A stretch of DNA of 64,000 bases from Endoryza sp044226045 (lineage in GTDB: Bacteria > Bacteroidota > Bacteroidia > Chitinophagales > Chitinophagaceae), in NCBI GenBank assembly GCA_044226045.1, contig JBGAHR010000005.1:88593-152592 (forward strand), written 5' to 3'. The notes below the pieces were generated by a model. It was given only the letters and a program-made list of their open reading frames with translations. It was not told the DNA's origin and ran no database searches. The translations under genes and the position numbers were made by a program. Numbering within the stretch: the stretch's first letter is position 1; each line of letters begins with the position of its first letter. Of this stretch, positions 7,968 through 16,264 are shown piece after piece.

Positions 7968-8519
7968 ATGAAAAAACATCTTCTTCCTTCTATAAAATTA
8001 ACTGTCGTTCTGATCCTGTTGATCTGTGTGCTTTATTTCCTGCTGGTAGCCGGTATTGGCAGGTTCTCCAGGGGTTCCGGAGACGGAGTTACACTCGAAG
8101 TAAAAGGGAAAAAAGCAGGATACCAGTTAATTGGTCAGCGATTCACCGAGGATAAATACTTTTGGGGCAGGCCGTCGGCTGTTGACTATAATGCTGCGGG
8201 CTCCGGAGGAAGTAATAAAGCAACCACCAACCCCGAATACCTGAAGCTCGTTCAAACCCGGATCGATAGTTTCCTTGTACATAATCCTACTATTAAAAAG
8301 GAACAGATTCCGGCAGAGCTGGTTACCGCCTCCGGAAGTGGACTGGATCCGCATATTTCGCCCGAAGCGGCCTACATTCAGGTGGATCGGGTTGCAAAAG
8401 CTCGTGGGATTGATCCCTCTGTGCTAAAAAAACTCATCGAAGAACATACTCAAAAAGTGACGCTTGGTCCCGATGTGGTAAATGTGCTTGAACTCAATAT
8501 TTCTCTGGATTCACAGTAA
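7968..8519 (+). CDS. kdpC: KdpC, potassium-transporting ATPase C chain
   Basis: KdpC is the inner-membrane-anchored periplasmic subunit that raises potassium affinity. The protein has an N-terminal helix (about 10-32), the conserved FWGRPSAVDYNAAGSGGSN region, and the C-terminal DPHISPEAAYIQVDRVAKARG motif. I start it at ATG 7968 (MKKHLLPSIKL); an in-frame start at 7941 would overlap kdpB by 17 bases and adds no family-like sequence. Length is 183 residues, usual for KdpC. Confidence 0.95.
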   Translation: MKKHLLPSIKLTVVLILLICVLYFLLVAGIGRFSRGSGDGVTLEVKGKKAGYQLIGQRFTEDKYFWGRPSAVDYNAAGSGGSNKATTNPEYLKLVQTRIDSFLVHNPTIKKEQIPAELVTASGSGLDPHISPEAAYIQVDRVAKARGIDPSVLKKLIEEHTQKVTLGPDVVNVLELNISLDSQ

Positions 8520-8543
8520 AAGAATGAACAAATTTGACTAGTT

Positions 8544-9629
8544 ATGAAAAAGATCTTCTTCACTATAGTTCTATTCACTTCAATTAAAGCCGTTAGCCAG
8601 GACAGCAGCCAGGTTGACAAAAAAGCCGAAGCCTCTTTTCAGGTCTCAGGTTATGCAGAAGCCTATTATAGCTATGATTTTGGAAAACCGGTTGACAACA
8701 ACAAGCCTTCCTTTGTGTACAGCCATAACCGGCACAATGAATTCAATATAAACCTGGCTTTTATAAAGGCGGCTTACTCCAATGAGAGAGTAAGAGCCAA
8801 TATTGCCCTGGCCGCAGGAACGTATATGAACGCAAACTACTCTGCAGAACCGGGCGTGTTAAAAAATATTTTCGAAGCCAATGCCGGTGTAAAACTAAGC
8901 GCACGAAAGAATCTGTGGTTGGATATCGGAATTCTGCCTTCACATATCGGCTTTGAAAGCGCCATTGGGAAAGATAACTGGACGCTTACCCGAAGCATGG
9001 TAGCCGACAATTCACCGTATTTTGAAAGTGGTGCACGGTTATCGTATGCTACCGATAACGGCAGATGGCAGGTATCAGTACTGGCCCTGAATGGCTGGCA
9101 AAGAATTACCCGGGTTTCCGGTAATTCACTGATGAGCTGGGGATCCCAGTTTACCTTCAAGCCCAGCGCAAACCTGACGATTAACTATAGCAATTTTGCC
9201 GGAACCGATAAACCCGATTCCATCCGGGCCTGGCGAATCTATCATAACCTTTATGCTACCTGGCAAATCAGTGAAAAAGTTGGGTTAATTACCGGCTTTG
9301 ATATTGGCTCCGAGCAAAAAAGCAAGGGATCCAGCAAATACAATACCTGGTATGCCCCTGTGGCTATCCTGCGAATTACACCGTCTTCGGAATGGGCATT
9401 CGCATTACGGGGAGAATATTTCAACGACAAAAATGGCGTAGTCATTTCCGGTGGGCAATTTGAAACGACCGGACTATCTGCCACAGCCGACTATTTCATC
9501 TTCAAGAATGCCGTTTTGCGAGCAGAAGCCAAATCATACAGCGGAAAAAATGACTGGTTCGTAGACAGTAATGGGAAGCCGTCCGGTAATAATCATTCTC
9601 TAAGTTTCGCATTGGCGGTGTGGTTCTGA
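8544..9629 (+). CDS. Outer-membrane beta-barrel porin of the BBP2/OmpL-like type
   Basis: This 361-residue protein begins with a signal peptide (MKKIFFTIVLFTSIKAVSQD). The rest is built of alternating amphipathic strands and ends SFALAVWF, with a terminal aromatic as in outer-membrane barrels. Motifs such as SGYAEAYYSYDF, HNEFNINLAFIKA and GILPSHIGFESAIG fit the putative beta-barrel porin-2 family. It lies between kdpC and the kdpD-like gene (24-base gaps), so it is probably co-transcribed and may let potassium or solutes cross the outer membrane for the Kdp pump. The substrate role is inferred from position. Confidence 0.85.
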   Translation: MKKIFFTIVLFTSIKAVSQDSSQVDKKAEASFQVSGYAEAYYSYDFGKPVDNNKPSFVYSHNRHNEFNINLAFIKAAYSNERVRANIALAAGTYMNANYSAEPGVLKNIFEANAGVKLSARKNLWLDIGILPSHIGFESAIGKDNWTLTRSMVADNSPYFESGARLSYATDNGRWQVSVLALNGWQRITRVSGNSLMSWGSQFTFKPSANLTINYSNFAGTDKPDSIRAWRIYHNLYATWQISEKVGLITGFDIGSEQKSKGSSKYNTWYAPVAILRITPSSEWAFALRGEYFNDKNGVVISGGQFETTGLSATADYFIFKNAVLRAEAKSYSGKNDWFVDSNGKPSGNNHSLSFALAVWF

Positions 9630-9653
9630 TAAAAAACAAAATCAAAATGATTC

Positions 9654-10790
9654 ATGTCAGCAGACTCTTTCGATAGCGCCGAAGACTGGTTAAAGAAAGT
9701 GCAGCCCAGTGTTAGTACCAAGGGTCGTTTGAAGATCTATGTGGGCATGAGTGCCGGTGTAGGTAAAACCTACCGTATGCTGCGGGAAGCGCATGATCTG
9801 CTAAAAAAAGGAATGAATGTAAAGATCGGTTATGTGGAAACGCATGGAAGGATAGAAACAGCAGAGCTGTTGGAAGGGTTACCGGTGATACCCAGACGGG
9901 AAGTGTTCTACAAAGGAAAGAAGCTCGATGAGCTGGACGTACAAGCGATCCTGCTCCTTCATCCCGAAGTAGTGATCATCGACGAACTGGCACATACCAA
10001 CATACCCGGAAGTAAAAACGAAAAAAGATGGCAGGATGTGATGGAGGTACTGGAAGCAGGTATTGATGTCATTACGGCTGTCAATATTCAGCATATTGAA
10101 AGCATCAATGAAGACGTCAGGCAGATCACCGGGGTGGAAGTGAAAGAACGCATTCCGGATAAAGTGCTGCAGGTAGCCGATGAAGTGGTTAATATCGACC
10201 TGACGGCAGACGAGTTGATCAGCCGCTTAAAAGAGGGAAAAATATACGATCATAGCAAGGTTCAGCAGGCCCTTACCAACTTTTTCCAACCCGAAAAGAT
10301 TCTGCAACTACGCGAACTGGCGCTAAAAGAAGTGGCCGGGCAGGTGGAAAGGAAAGTGGATTATTCCATCGACTACCAGAAAAATCCGTACCGCCACGAA
10401 AGATTTCTGGCCTGCATTTCTTCCAATGCCGAAATTGCCCAGCGTATTATTCGTAAAACCGCCCGACTGGCCTCTTACTATAACAGTCAATGGTATGTTT
10501 TGTATGTTCAGACAGCAAAAGAATCCACCGATCGGATACCACTCGACAAACAGCGACATCTGATCAACAATTTCAAAAATGCTACTGAACTGGGCGCCGA
10601 GGTGATACAAAGGAAAGAAGAAAACATTGCCCAGGCCATCCTGGAAATGATACAGGAAAAGCAAATTACCACCCTCTGTATTGGAAAACCTCATATAGCT
10701 TTGTGGCAACTGATGCTTAAAACTAGTATGTTTAACCAGTTGCTGAAGGCTGTTTCCAAAACCGACGTGGATATCGTTATATTGTCATAG
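9654..10790 (+). CDS. kdpD: Truncated KdpD: sensor and Usp domains without kinase
   Basis: This 378-residue protein matches the cytoplasmic N-terminal half of KdpD. The KdpD domain (about 20-230) has the Walker A-like GMSAGVGKT and the conserved GYVETHGR, IIDELAHTN and AVNIQHIESIND-like segments. A universal-stress-type domain follows (about 250-378) and the protein then stops. The four-helix membrane part, HisKA and ATPase domains of full KdpD (about 900 residues) are missing. The next gene supplies a separate histidine kinase, so sensing and kinase functions appear split between two proteins. ATP or second-messenger sensing is a family expectation only. Confidence 0.92.
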   Translation: MSADSFDSAEDWLKKVQPSVSTKGRLKIYVGMSAGVGKTYRMLREAHDLLKKGMNVKIGYVETHGRIETAELLEGLPVIPRREVFYKGKKLDELDVQAILLLHPEVVIIDELAHTNIPGSKNEKRWQDVMEVLEAGIDVITAVNIQHIESINEDVRQITGVEVKERIPDKVLQVADEVVNIDLTADELISRLKEGKIYDHSKVQQALTNFFQPEKILQLRELALKEVAGQVERKVDYSIDYQKNPYRHERFLACISSNAEIAQRIIRKTARLASYYNSQWYVLYVQTAKESTDRIPLDKQRHLINNFKNATELGAEVIQRKEENIAQAILEMIQEKQITTLCIGKPHIALWQLMLKTSMFNQLLKAVSKTDVDIVILS

Positions 10791-10805
10791 TAAATTTATC
10801 GATCA

Positions 10806-12497
10806 ATGCCGTTGAGCATTAAGTACAAAATCAGGTTCGGAACTATTTTTCTTTTCCTGCTCGCGTTGTTGTCGGGCGGGTTGAGTATTTTTTACCTGGC
10901 CTCTTTACGTAAGGATTCGAGAAATATCCTGAAAGCCAATTACGAATCCCTTCAGTTTTGCCATGAGATGCAAAGAGACCTCGACAGCATCACCCATCAA
11001 CAACCGCAGTTTATCGATTCTTTCGAGATAGAACTGGCCCGTCAGGAAATGAACATTACGGAGCCTGGAGAGCAACAGGCTACCATTGAGCTCCGGCAAC
11101 AATTCGAGTTGTTGAAAAAAGGAGACCGGTCGGAATTGGTCAGCCTTTCTATAGACAACCTCCTTCATCGTATTCTGCTACTGAATATGACAGCTATCAA
11201 GGATAAAAATGAAAAGACCGAGACTGCCTCGGAAGAAGCCATGACTTTCCTGATTACTGCCGTGGCATTCATATTTATAGTCGGGCTGACGTTTACTTAC
11301 AATTTTCCTTTTATTATTACCACCCCCATTCAGAAGCTGACCGAAGGTATCAGAGCCATCTCACAAAAGAAGTATGCCCATCGTGTTCATATCGAATCCA
11401 AAGACGAATTCGGCCAGCTTGCCAGATCTTTCAACGAAATGGCCGAGCGGCTGGAATATTTTGAGAACAGCAACCTGAACAAAATTCTCTTTGAGAAAAG
11501 CAGGGCAGAAGCCGTAATCAACAGTCTCAAAGATGCCAGCATTGGCATCGACAGGGATAATAAAATCCTGTTTGCCAATTCGCAGGCGATGCAATTGCTG
11601 GGTGTGAAGGCCGCCGATATCGTAGGACAATCCGTGGAAAGCTTTAGTCAGCGCAATGATCTTTTCCGGTTCCTGACCGAACAGGAGAGCTCTGCACCAT
11701 TCAAGATAGTGGTGGAGGGCAGGGAAAACTACTTTACCCGTGAGGTCGTTGAAGTGGAGCAGGGAGAGTCAAAAAGCAAGGTAATCGTCATCAAAAACAT
11801 TACCACTTTTAAAGAACTCGATGTTGCCAAAACACATTTCATCGCAACCATTTCACATGAACTGAAAACGCCCCTGGCATCTTCAGATTTCAGCTTGAAG
11901 CTGCTCGAGGATGAAAGAATCGGGCAACTTAGTCCTGAACAAAAGGAATTGGTGCAGCACATCAAACAGGATAACCAGAGAATCCTGAAAATATTAAGTG
12001 AGTTGCTGAATATGTCGCAGGTTGAAGCCGGCAGGATACAATTGAAAGTTCAGAAAGTGTCGCCTTCATTCATAGTAAATGCCGCATTGGAAACAGTTGG
12101 CGCCGTGGCAAAGGAAAAGGGTTTGCAGATCAAAGAGGTCATTGAACCGGGTTTACCGGATTTACTGGCCGATGCCGAGAAAACAAGCTGGGTGCTCAAT
12201 AATCTGCTGACCAATGCGATCCGCTATTCACCGACCGATGGGGAAGTTTTGATAACCGCGAAGAATACAGGCGACTCGATCGAATTCACCGTAACCGATC
12301 ACGGCCCCGGAATTGCAGAGGAGTACCAGGAAAAAATATTTGATCGTTATTTCCAGGTGCCGGGTTCCCGTTCGAAAGGAAGCGGCCTGGGGCTGGCTAT
12401 TTCCAAGGAGTTTATTGAAGCGCAGGGTGGCATGATCTGGGTGAAAAGTAAATTGGGGGAAGGAAGCCTTTTCGGATTTAGGCTACCGATGCAGTAA
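10806..12497 (+). CDS. HAMP-PAS sensor histidine kinase of the kdp locus
   Basis: The order of domains is membrane helix (about 11-33), periplasmic segment, second helix (about 149-171), HAMP (172-225), PAS (about 235-325), HisKA with phospho-His351 in SHELKTPLASS, and HATPase with N box NLLTNAIRYS, DHGPGI and GSGLGLAI. It therefore autophosphorylates and should pass phosphate to the sigma-54 activator encoded next. It starts 15 bases after the KdpD-like gene. It has none of the KdpD-specific membrane domain, so potassium input probably comes through the truncated KdpD. That protein-protein link is an inference. Confidence 0.93.
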   Translation: MPLSIKYKIRFGTIFLFLLALLSGGLSIFYLASLRKDSRNILKANYESLQFCHEMQRDLDSITHQQPQFIDSFEIELARQEMNITEPGEQQATIELRQQFELLKKGDRSELVSLSIDNLLHRILLLNMTAIKDKNEKTETASEEAMTFLITAVAFIFIVGLTFTYNFPFIITTPIQKLTEGIRAISQKKYAHRVHIESKDEFGQLARSFNEMAERLEYFENSNLNKILFEKSRAEAVINSLKDASIGIDRDNKILFANSQAMQLLGVKAADIVGQSVESFSQRNDLFRFLTEQESSAPFKIVVEGRENYFTREVVEVEQGESKSKVIVIKNITTFKELDVAKTHFIATISHELKTPLASSDFSLKLLEDERIGQLSPEQKELVQHIKQDNQRILKILSELLNMSQVEAGRIQLKVQKVSPSFIVNAALETVGAVAKEKGLQIKEVIEPGLPDLLADAEKTSWVLNNLLTNAIRYSPTDGEVLITAKNTGDSIEFTVTDHGPGIAEEYQEKIFDRYFQVPGSRSKGSGLGLAISKEFIEAQGGMIWVKSKLGEGSLFGFRLPMQ

Positions 12498-12600
12498 ACA
12501 AGATAATGAAGACAGTTGTTTCACCCGCCGGGCATTCCGAAAGTATTTACCTTCGTTTGGATTTTTAAAGGTTTAATTTTACTCAACGATCTTACTTTTC

Positions 12601-13932
12601 ATGCAAGCAAGTGTGCTGATCATAGATGACGAAGAACCCCTCAGAAAATTATTGGGAAGAATTATTTCGCTTGAAGGATTCACGGTGTGGCAGGCCGGCA
12701 ATCTCAAAGAAGGATTGGCTATGCTGCAACAAAAACCCGTTGATGTAATCCTGTGCGACGTAAAATTGCCAGATGGAAATGGGGTTGATTTCGTAAAGGT
12801 TCTGCATGAACAATTCCCGTTGACAGAAAGCATTCTGCTGACCGCATACGGAAACATACCGGATGGAGTGCAGGCGATCAAAAACGGGGCTTTTGATTAT
12901 ATCACCAAGGCCAATGACAATGATCGGATCATTCCCCTGTTAAACCAGGCGGTTGAAAAGGTGAAGCAAAAAAAACTGGCATCCGTAAAGATCCAGGACA
13001 AGCCCGCAGCCGGATTCGAAGCTATTTTAGGGAGCAGTGCTGCCATATTGGAAGCAACTGAGTATGCCCGAAAGATTGCCGCTACTGATTCAACTGTTTT
13101 GCTGCTGGGTGAAACCGGCACCGGAAAGGAAATTTTTGCCAATGCGATTCATGCAGCAGGTAAAAGAAGCGGGAAACACTTTGTGGCCATTAATTGCAGC
13201 GCCTTTCCGAAAGATCTGCTCGAAGGAGAATTGTTTGGTCATAAGGCAGGGGCATTTACTGGCGCTTCCAAGGATAAAAAAGGTTTGCTGGAACAGGCTG
13301 ATGAAGGCACGCTTTTCCTGGATGAGATTGGCGAAATGAATATTACCCTGCAAGCCAAGTTGCTCCGGGTTTTGGAGAATGGAGAATTTATCAAACTCGG
13401 CGATACCAAGACCAGCAAAGTAAATGTAAGGCTCATTGCCGCTACTCACCGCAATCTTACTGACCTTATCAGCCAGGGATTGTTCAGGGAAGATCTTTAT
13501 TACAGGTTAAACGTGTTTACCATTCATTTGCCTGCCCTCAGAGAAAGAGCTGCTGATATCCCGGAGCTGGCTCGTCATTTCCTGGATCAGTTTGCCAAAA
13601 AAGAGCAGAGAGTCCCTAATCGCCTGTCAAAAGAAGCCCTTGGTTTACTGCAACAATACCCCTGGAAAGGAAATATAAGGGAACTAAAGAATGTATTGGA
13701 AAGAGCTTGTGTGCTGGCCAGCCAGGAAATGATCGAAGCTGCCGACCTGCCGTTTGAGATACAACAAAACCAGGGAAATGCGTCCGGTCTATCCCTGGCA
13801 TCCGTTGAGAAATCACATATTCAGAAAGTGTTACAGTACACCAAAGGCAATAAAACAAAGGCCGCCGAATGGCTTGGGATCGGTTTGACAACACTCTATC
13901 GCAAACTGGAGGAATATCATATCAAATCCTGA
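12601..13932 (+). CDS. NtrC-type sigma-54-dependent response regulator of the kdp locus
   Basis: The protein has a receiver (residues 1-120; acidic DDEE, phospho-Asp53 in ILCDVKLPD, Lys in the DYITKA motif), an AAA+ domain (Walker A GETGTGKE) with the sigma-54 contact motif GAFTGA, and a C-terminal Fis-type helix-turn-helix (GNKTKAAEWLGIGLTTLYRKL). Such proteins activate only RpoN promoters. It stands where KdpE (OmpR type) normally would, about 100 bases after the kinase gene. Its likely target is the kdp leader, though I could not find a clear -24/-12 site. A near-consensus TACCTTCG box lies upstream. Confidence 0.94.
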   Translation: MQASVLIIDDEEPLRKLLGRIISLEGFTVWQAGNLKEGLAMLQQKPVDVILCDVKLPDGNGVDFVKVLHEQFPLTESILLTAYGNIPDGVQAIKNGAFDYITKANDNDRIIPLLNQAVEKVKQKKLASVKIQDKPAAGFEAILGSSAAILEATEYARKIAATDSTVLLLGETGTGKEIFANAIHAAGKRSGKHFVAINCSAFPKDLLEGELFGHKAGAFTGASKDKKGLLEQADEGTLFLDEIGEMNITLQAKLLRVLENGEFIKLGDTKTSKVNVRLIAATHRNLTDLISQGLFREDLYYRLNVFTIHLPALRERAADIPELARHFLDQFAKKEQRVPNRLSKEALGLLQQYPWKGNIRELKNVLERACVLASQEMIEAADLPFEIQQNQGNASGLSLASVEKSHIQKVLQYTKGNKTKAAEWLGIGLTTLYRKLEEYHIKS

Positions 13933-13953
13933 TCAAAAAACAGCGAGAATAAC

Positions 13954-13983
13954 TTTCGCCGGAAGGCGAATTAATTACCTTTG
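13954..13983 (+). promoter_or_regulatory. Promoter of pcm, overlapping a small hairpin
   Basis: TACCTTTG at 13976-13983 is a perfect Bacteroidetes -7 box, with a weak TTTC about 19 bases upstream. The pcm ATG is only 8 bases past the box, so the mRNA may be nearly leaderless. A 6-bp hairpin TTCGCC/GGCGAA at 13955-13970 lies within the promoter spacer. Confidence 0.55.
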
Positions 13984-13990
13984 TGTCGCT

Positions 13991-14647
13991 ATGAGAACTT
14001 ACGAGGATACATACAGACACAAAGGATTGAGAAAACAGTTGGTAGATACGCTCCGAGAAAAAGGTATCACCGACGAAAGAATCCTCGACGCAATCAATTC
14101 CATCCCCAGGCATTACTTTCTGGATTCTGCCTTCGATAAGGTGGCCTACGAAGACAAAGCCTTTCCAATTGCCGAAGGCCAAACCATCTCCCAACCATAT
14201 ACAGTTGCTTACCAGACTCAGCTCCTGGATATAAAACCATTTGAAAAAGTACTGGAGATAGGAACGGGTAGTGGCTATCAATCAATCGTTCTGGCAATTC
14301 TTGGAGCACAGGTTTATACCATCGAGCGTCAGAAAAAACTGTTTGATCAGCATCGGGAGTTTGTGCTGAGATCAAAATATCCCACCATTAAATACTTTTA
14401 TGGTGACGGGTATGAAGGTCTCCCCAATTTCGCCCCATTCGACAAAGTACTGGTTACTGCCGCGGCGCCCTATATTCCACCCAAACTGATCGATCAGTTG
14501 AAAACAGGTGGTAAAATGGTAATACCGGTAGGTGAGGGAGAAGTGCAACGAATGTTGCGATTGACCAAACAGCCCGATGGTTCCTATACCGAGGAATTGT
14601 TTGATCGTTTTTCTTTTGTACCCATGCTGGAAGGCAGAAACCAATAA
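13991..14647 (+). CDS. pcm: Protein-L-isoaspartate O-methyltransferase
   Basis: Pcm repairs damaged isoaspartyl residues using S-adenosylmethionine in the cytoplasm. The 218-residue protein has the family start (RHKGLRKQLVDTLREKGI), the active-site segment AFPIAEGQTISQPYTVAYQ, the SAM motif VLEIGTGSGYQ and the post motifs DGYEGLP and VTAAAPYIPPKLIDQLKTGG. Length and motifs are standard. It has its own promoter and is followed after 17 bases by a phosphoribosyltransferase gene. Confidence 0.95.
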   Translation: MRTYEDTYRHKGLRKQLVDTLREKGITDERILDAINSIPRHYFLDSAFDKVAYEDKAFPIAEGQTISQPYTVAYQTQLLDIKPFEKVLEIGTGSGYQSIVLAILGAQVYTIERQKKLFDQHREFVLRSKYPTIKYFYGDGYEGLPNFAPFDKVLVTAAAPYIPPKLIDQLKTGGKMVIPVGEGEVQRMLRLTKQPDGSYTEELFDRFSFVPMLEGRNQ

Positions 14648-14664
14648 AACCAAAGCAGCTTATC

Positions 14665-15156
14665 ATGAGAAATTATATCCTGGAAGCAGAGGCGGTAACC
14701 AGAAAACTGGAAAGAATGGCCTATGAAATTCTGGAGCAGAATATGGACGAAAAGGAAATTATCCTGGCAGGTATCAGGGTAAGCGGAAGCGTGGTAGCCA
14801 AAAACATACAGGATCTATTACAGAAGATCAGCCCGATCAAAACAACGCTGCTCACCATTGACCTCGACAAAAAGCATCCCCGGGAAGTGAACTTAAGCCA
14901 GAACCTCGATTTTAATGATAAAGTGATTATTGTTATAGATGATGTGGCGAATAGTGGCAAAACCATGCTTTATGCGATGAAGCCATTCCTGCAATTTCAT
15001 CCAAGGAAAATTCAAACCCTGGCCCTGGTTGAAAGAACCCATAAAACATTCCCGGTATCCACGGATTTTACCGGGCTGTCCATTGCAACCACATTACAAG
15101 AACACATATACGTAGAAGTTGACGGAGAGAAGGTTACTGGCGCTTACCTGGAATAA
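14665..15156 (+). CDS. PyrR-like phosphoribosyltransferase
   Basis: This 163-residue type I phosphoribosyltransferase has the PRPP-binding loop VIIVIDDVANSGKT at 87-100 and a hydrophobic strand-rich core. It resembles Bacteroidota proteins annotated as phosphoribosyltransferases related to PyrR and hypoxanthine transferases. The substrate base cannot be read from the sequence. It probably shares a transcript with pcm. No RNA-binding or attenuator element is visible nearby, so a PyrR-type regulatory role is unproven. Confidence 0.85.
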   Translation: MRNYILEAEAVTRKLERMAYEILEQNMDEKEIILAGIRVSGSVVAKNIQDLLQKISPIKTTLLTIDLDKKHPREVNLSQNLDFNDKVIIVIDDVANSGKTMLYAMKPFLQFHPRKIQTLALVERTHKTFPVSTDFTGLSIATTLQEHIYVEVDGEKVTGAYLE

Positions 15157-15161
15157 AATCA

Positions 15162-16124
15162 TCAGAAATAAAAAGGCTGAAAACGGAATTTCCCTCCGGA
15201 GTTGATCATAAGCGAGGGAGCCGGGAATTTAAAAGCATTCAGAATATAGAAGGCTGACTTCAGCCATTTCCGGTTGGTCTTGATTTTCATCCAGTCAATA
15301 TCGGGCGCGAGGTAAAACTGTCGAACTCTTGGAATATCTCTCCGATCGAAAATGATATTACCGTTGTCGTCCTTTCCGGTATTATCAAAACCACCAAACA
15401 TTCCATCCGCTCCGTAGCCGACAGCAAGGTTTAACCAGGCCGGCCATTTGCTCTCCGGGAAAAAAGAGTGAATATTCGCGCTCAGCCAGTAGGTCTGTCC
15501 ATTGTAATCCTTCAGCATCCGTTCATACCAGCTTTTACCGAAGAGCTTATCGGATCGGTTTTCGAGCAGCGGATCTACATAAGATTTTCGGTGAAAGGAA
15601 AACTTGTATTGAATTCTTTGCTCCCCCCAGGCCAGTTCCTGTCCAAGGAAAAGCCCTGTACCGAAAGTGTTGGCAGCGATGTCACTCCAGCTCCATCCCC
15701 AATTGCTTGAACGGCCATCCAGGAACTCAATTACCGTTAGAAAAGCAAAACCGGCAGAGGCGCCGGCAATGGCAGACTGTTTCTTGTTTAAACCCGCCCA
15801 TCTCCAGGCCGCCATCGACCCGCGGCCCAGGTTGTAAGCGGTCCAGGCATGACCGAACTTATCTGTCTGCAGCCACTCACGACTGTCATCAAAACTCGCC
15901 AGGGATTGTTTGGCGTATCCTTTATACCAGGCTTCATTCAATAAAATCAGTGACCCCGTGTACAAACCCGCATGGGCAGAACCTGTGATCCATAATCTTT
16001 TTGACCTTACCCGATCCGAGGAAGGCCGGTCAAGACTATCCTGCGCCTTCAGTTGAAGACCGATCAGGATATACAGGCATGATATGAAGGTGGATTTTAG
16101 CAATCTGCAGCAATGGGTATTCAT
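15162..16124 (-). CDS. DUF2279 family periplasmic protein
   Basis: The protein starts with a signal sequence ending LQLKAQ, then carries the DUF2279 pattern: a WITGSAHAGLYTGSLILLNEAWYKGY strand-helix, WLQTDKFGHAWTAYNLGR, and SAIAGASAGFAFLTVIEFLDGRSSNWGWSWSDIAANTFG. The family is conserved in Bacteroidota and has no known function; membrane or outer-membrane association is likely. I start it at ATG 16124, as the frame's extra TTG at 16127 adds one residue only. It converges with the preceding phosphoribosyltransferase gene (5-base gap). Confidence 0.85.
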   Translation of the reverse strand: MNTHCCRLLKSTFISCLYILIGLQLKAQDSLDRPSSDRVRSKRLWITGSAHAGLYTGSLILLNEAWYKGYAKQSLASFDDSREWLQTDKFGHAWTAYNLGRGSMAAWRWAGLNKKQSAIAGASAGFAFLTVIEFLDGRSSNWGWSWSDIAANTFGTGLFLGQELAWGEQRIQYKFSFHRKSYVDPLLENRSDKLFGKSWYERMLKDYNGQTYWLSANIHSFFPESKWPAWLNLAVGYGADGMFGGFDNTGKDDNGNIIFDRRDIPRVRQFYLAPDIDWMKIKTNRKWLKSAFYILNAFKFPAPSLMINSGGKFRFQPFYF

Positions 16125-16153
16125 CAAACGACGCGAAAAAGGTTTTATGATGG

Positions 16154-16161
16154 CAAAAATA
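16154..16161 (-). promoter_or_regulatory. -7 box for the DUF2279 gene
   Basis: The minus strand reads TATTTTTG here, a perfect TAnnTTTG, 29 bases before ATG 16124. Motif-based call without a clear -33 element. Confidence 0.45.
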
Positions 16162-16264
16162 GGGAAGGCTTAAGGATGTTCTCATTCAATTGGTTTGAAT
16201 TTCAAAATTTTATAACTTTCAGCCTCATTGTCCGGTGTATGTTCACCACTACTAAATCTGCAAT

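Noticed and set aside
14665..15156. PyrR attenuation system with RNA leader
   Set aside because: No pyrimidine genes or leader hairpins are nearby; only the enzyme fold can be supported.
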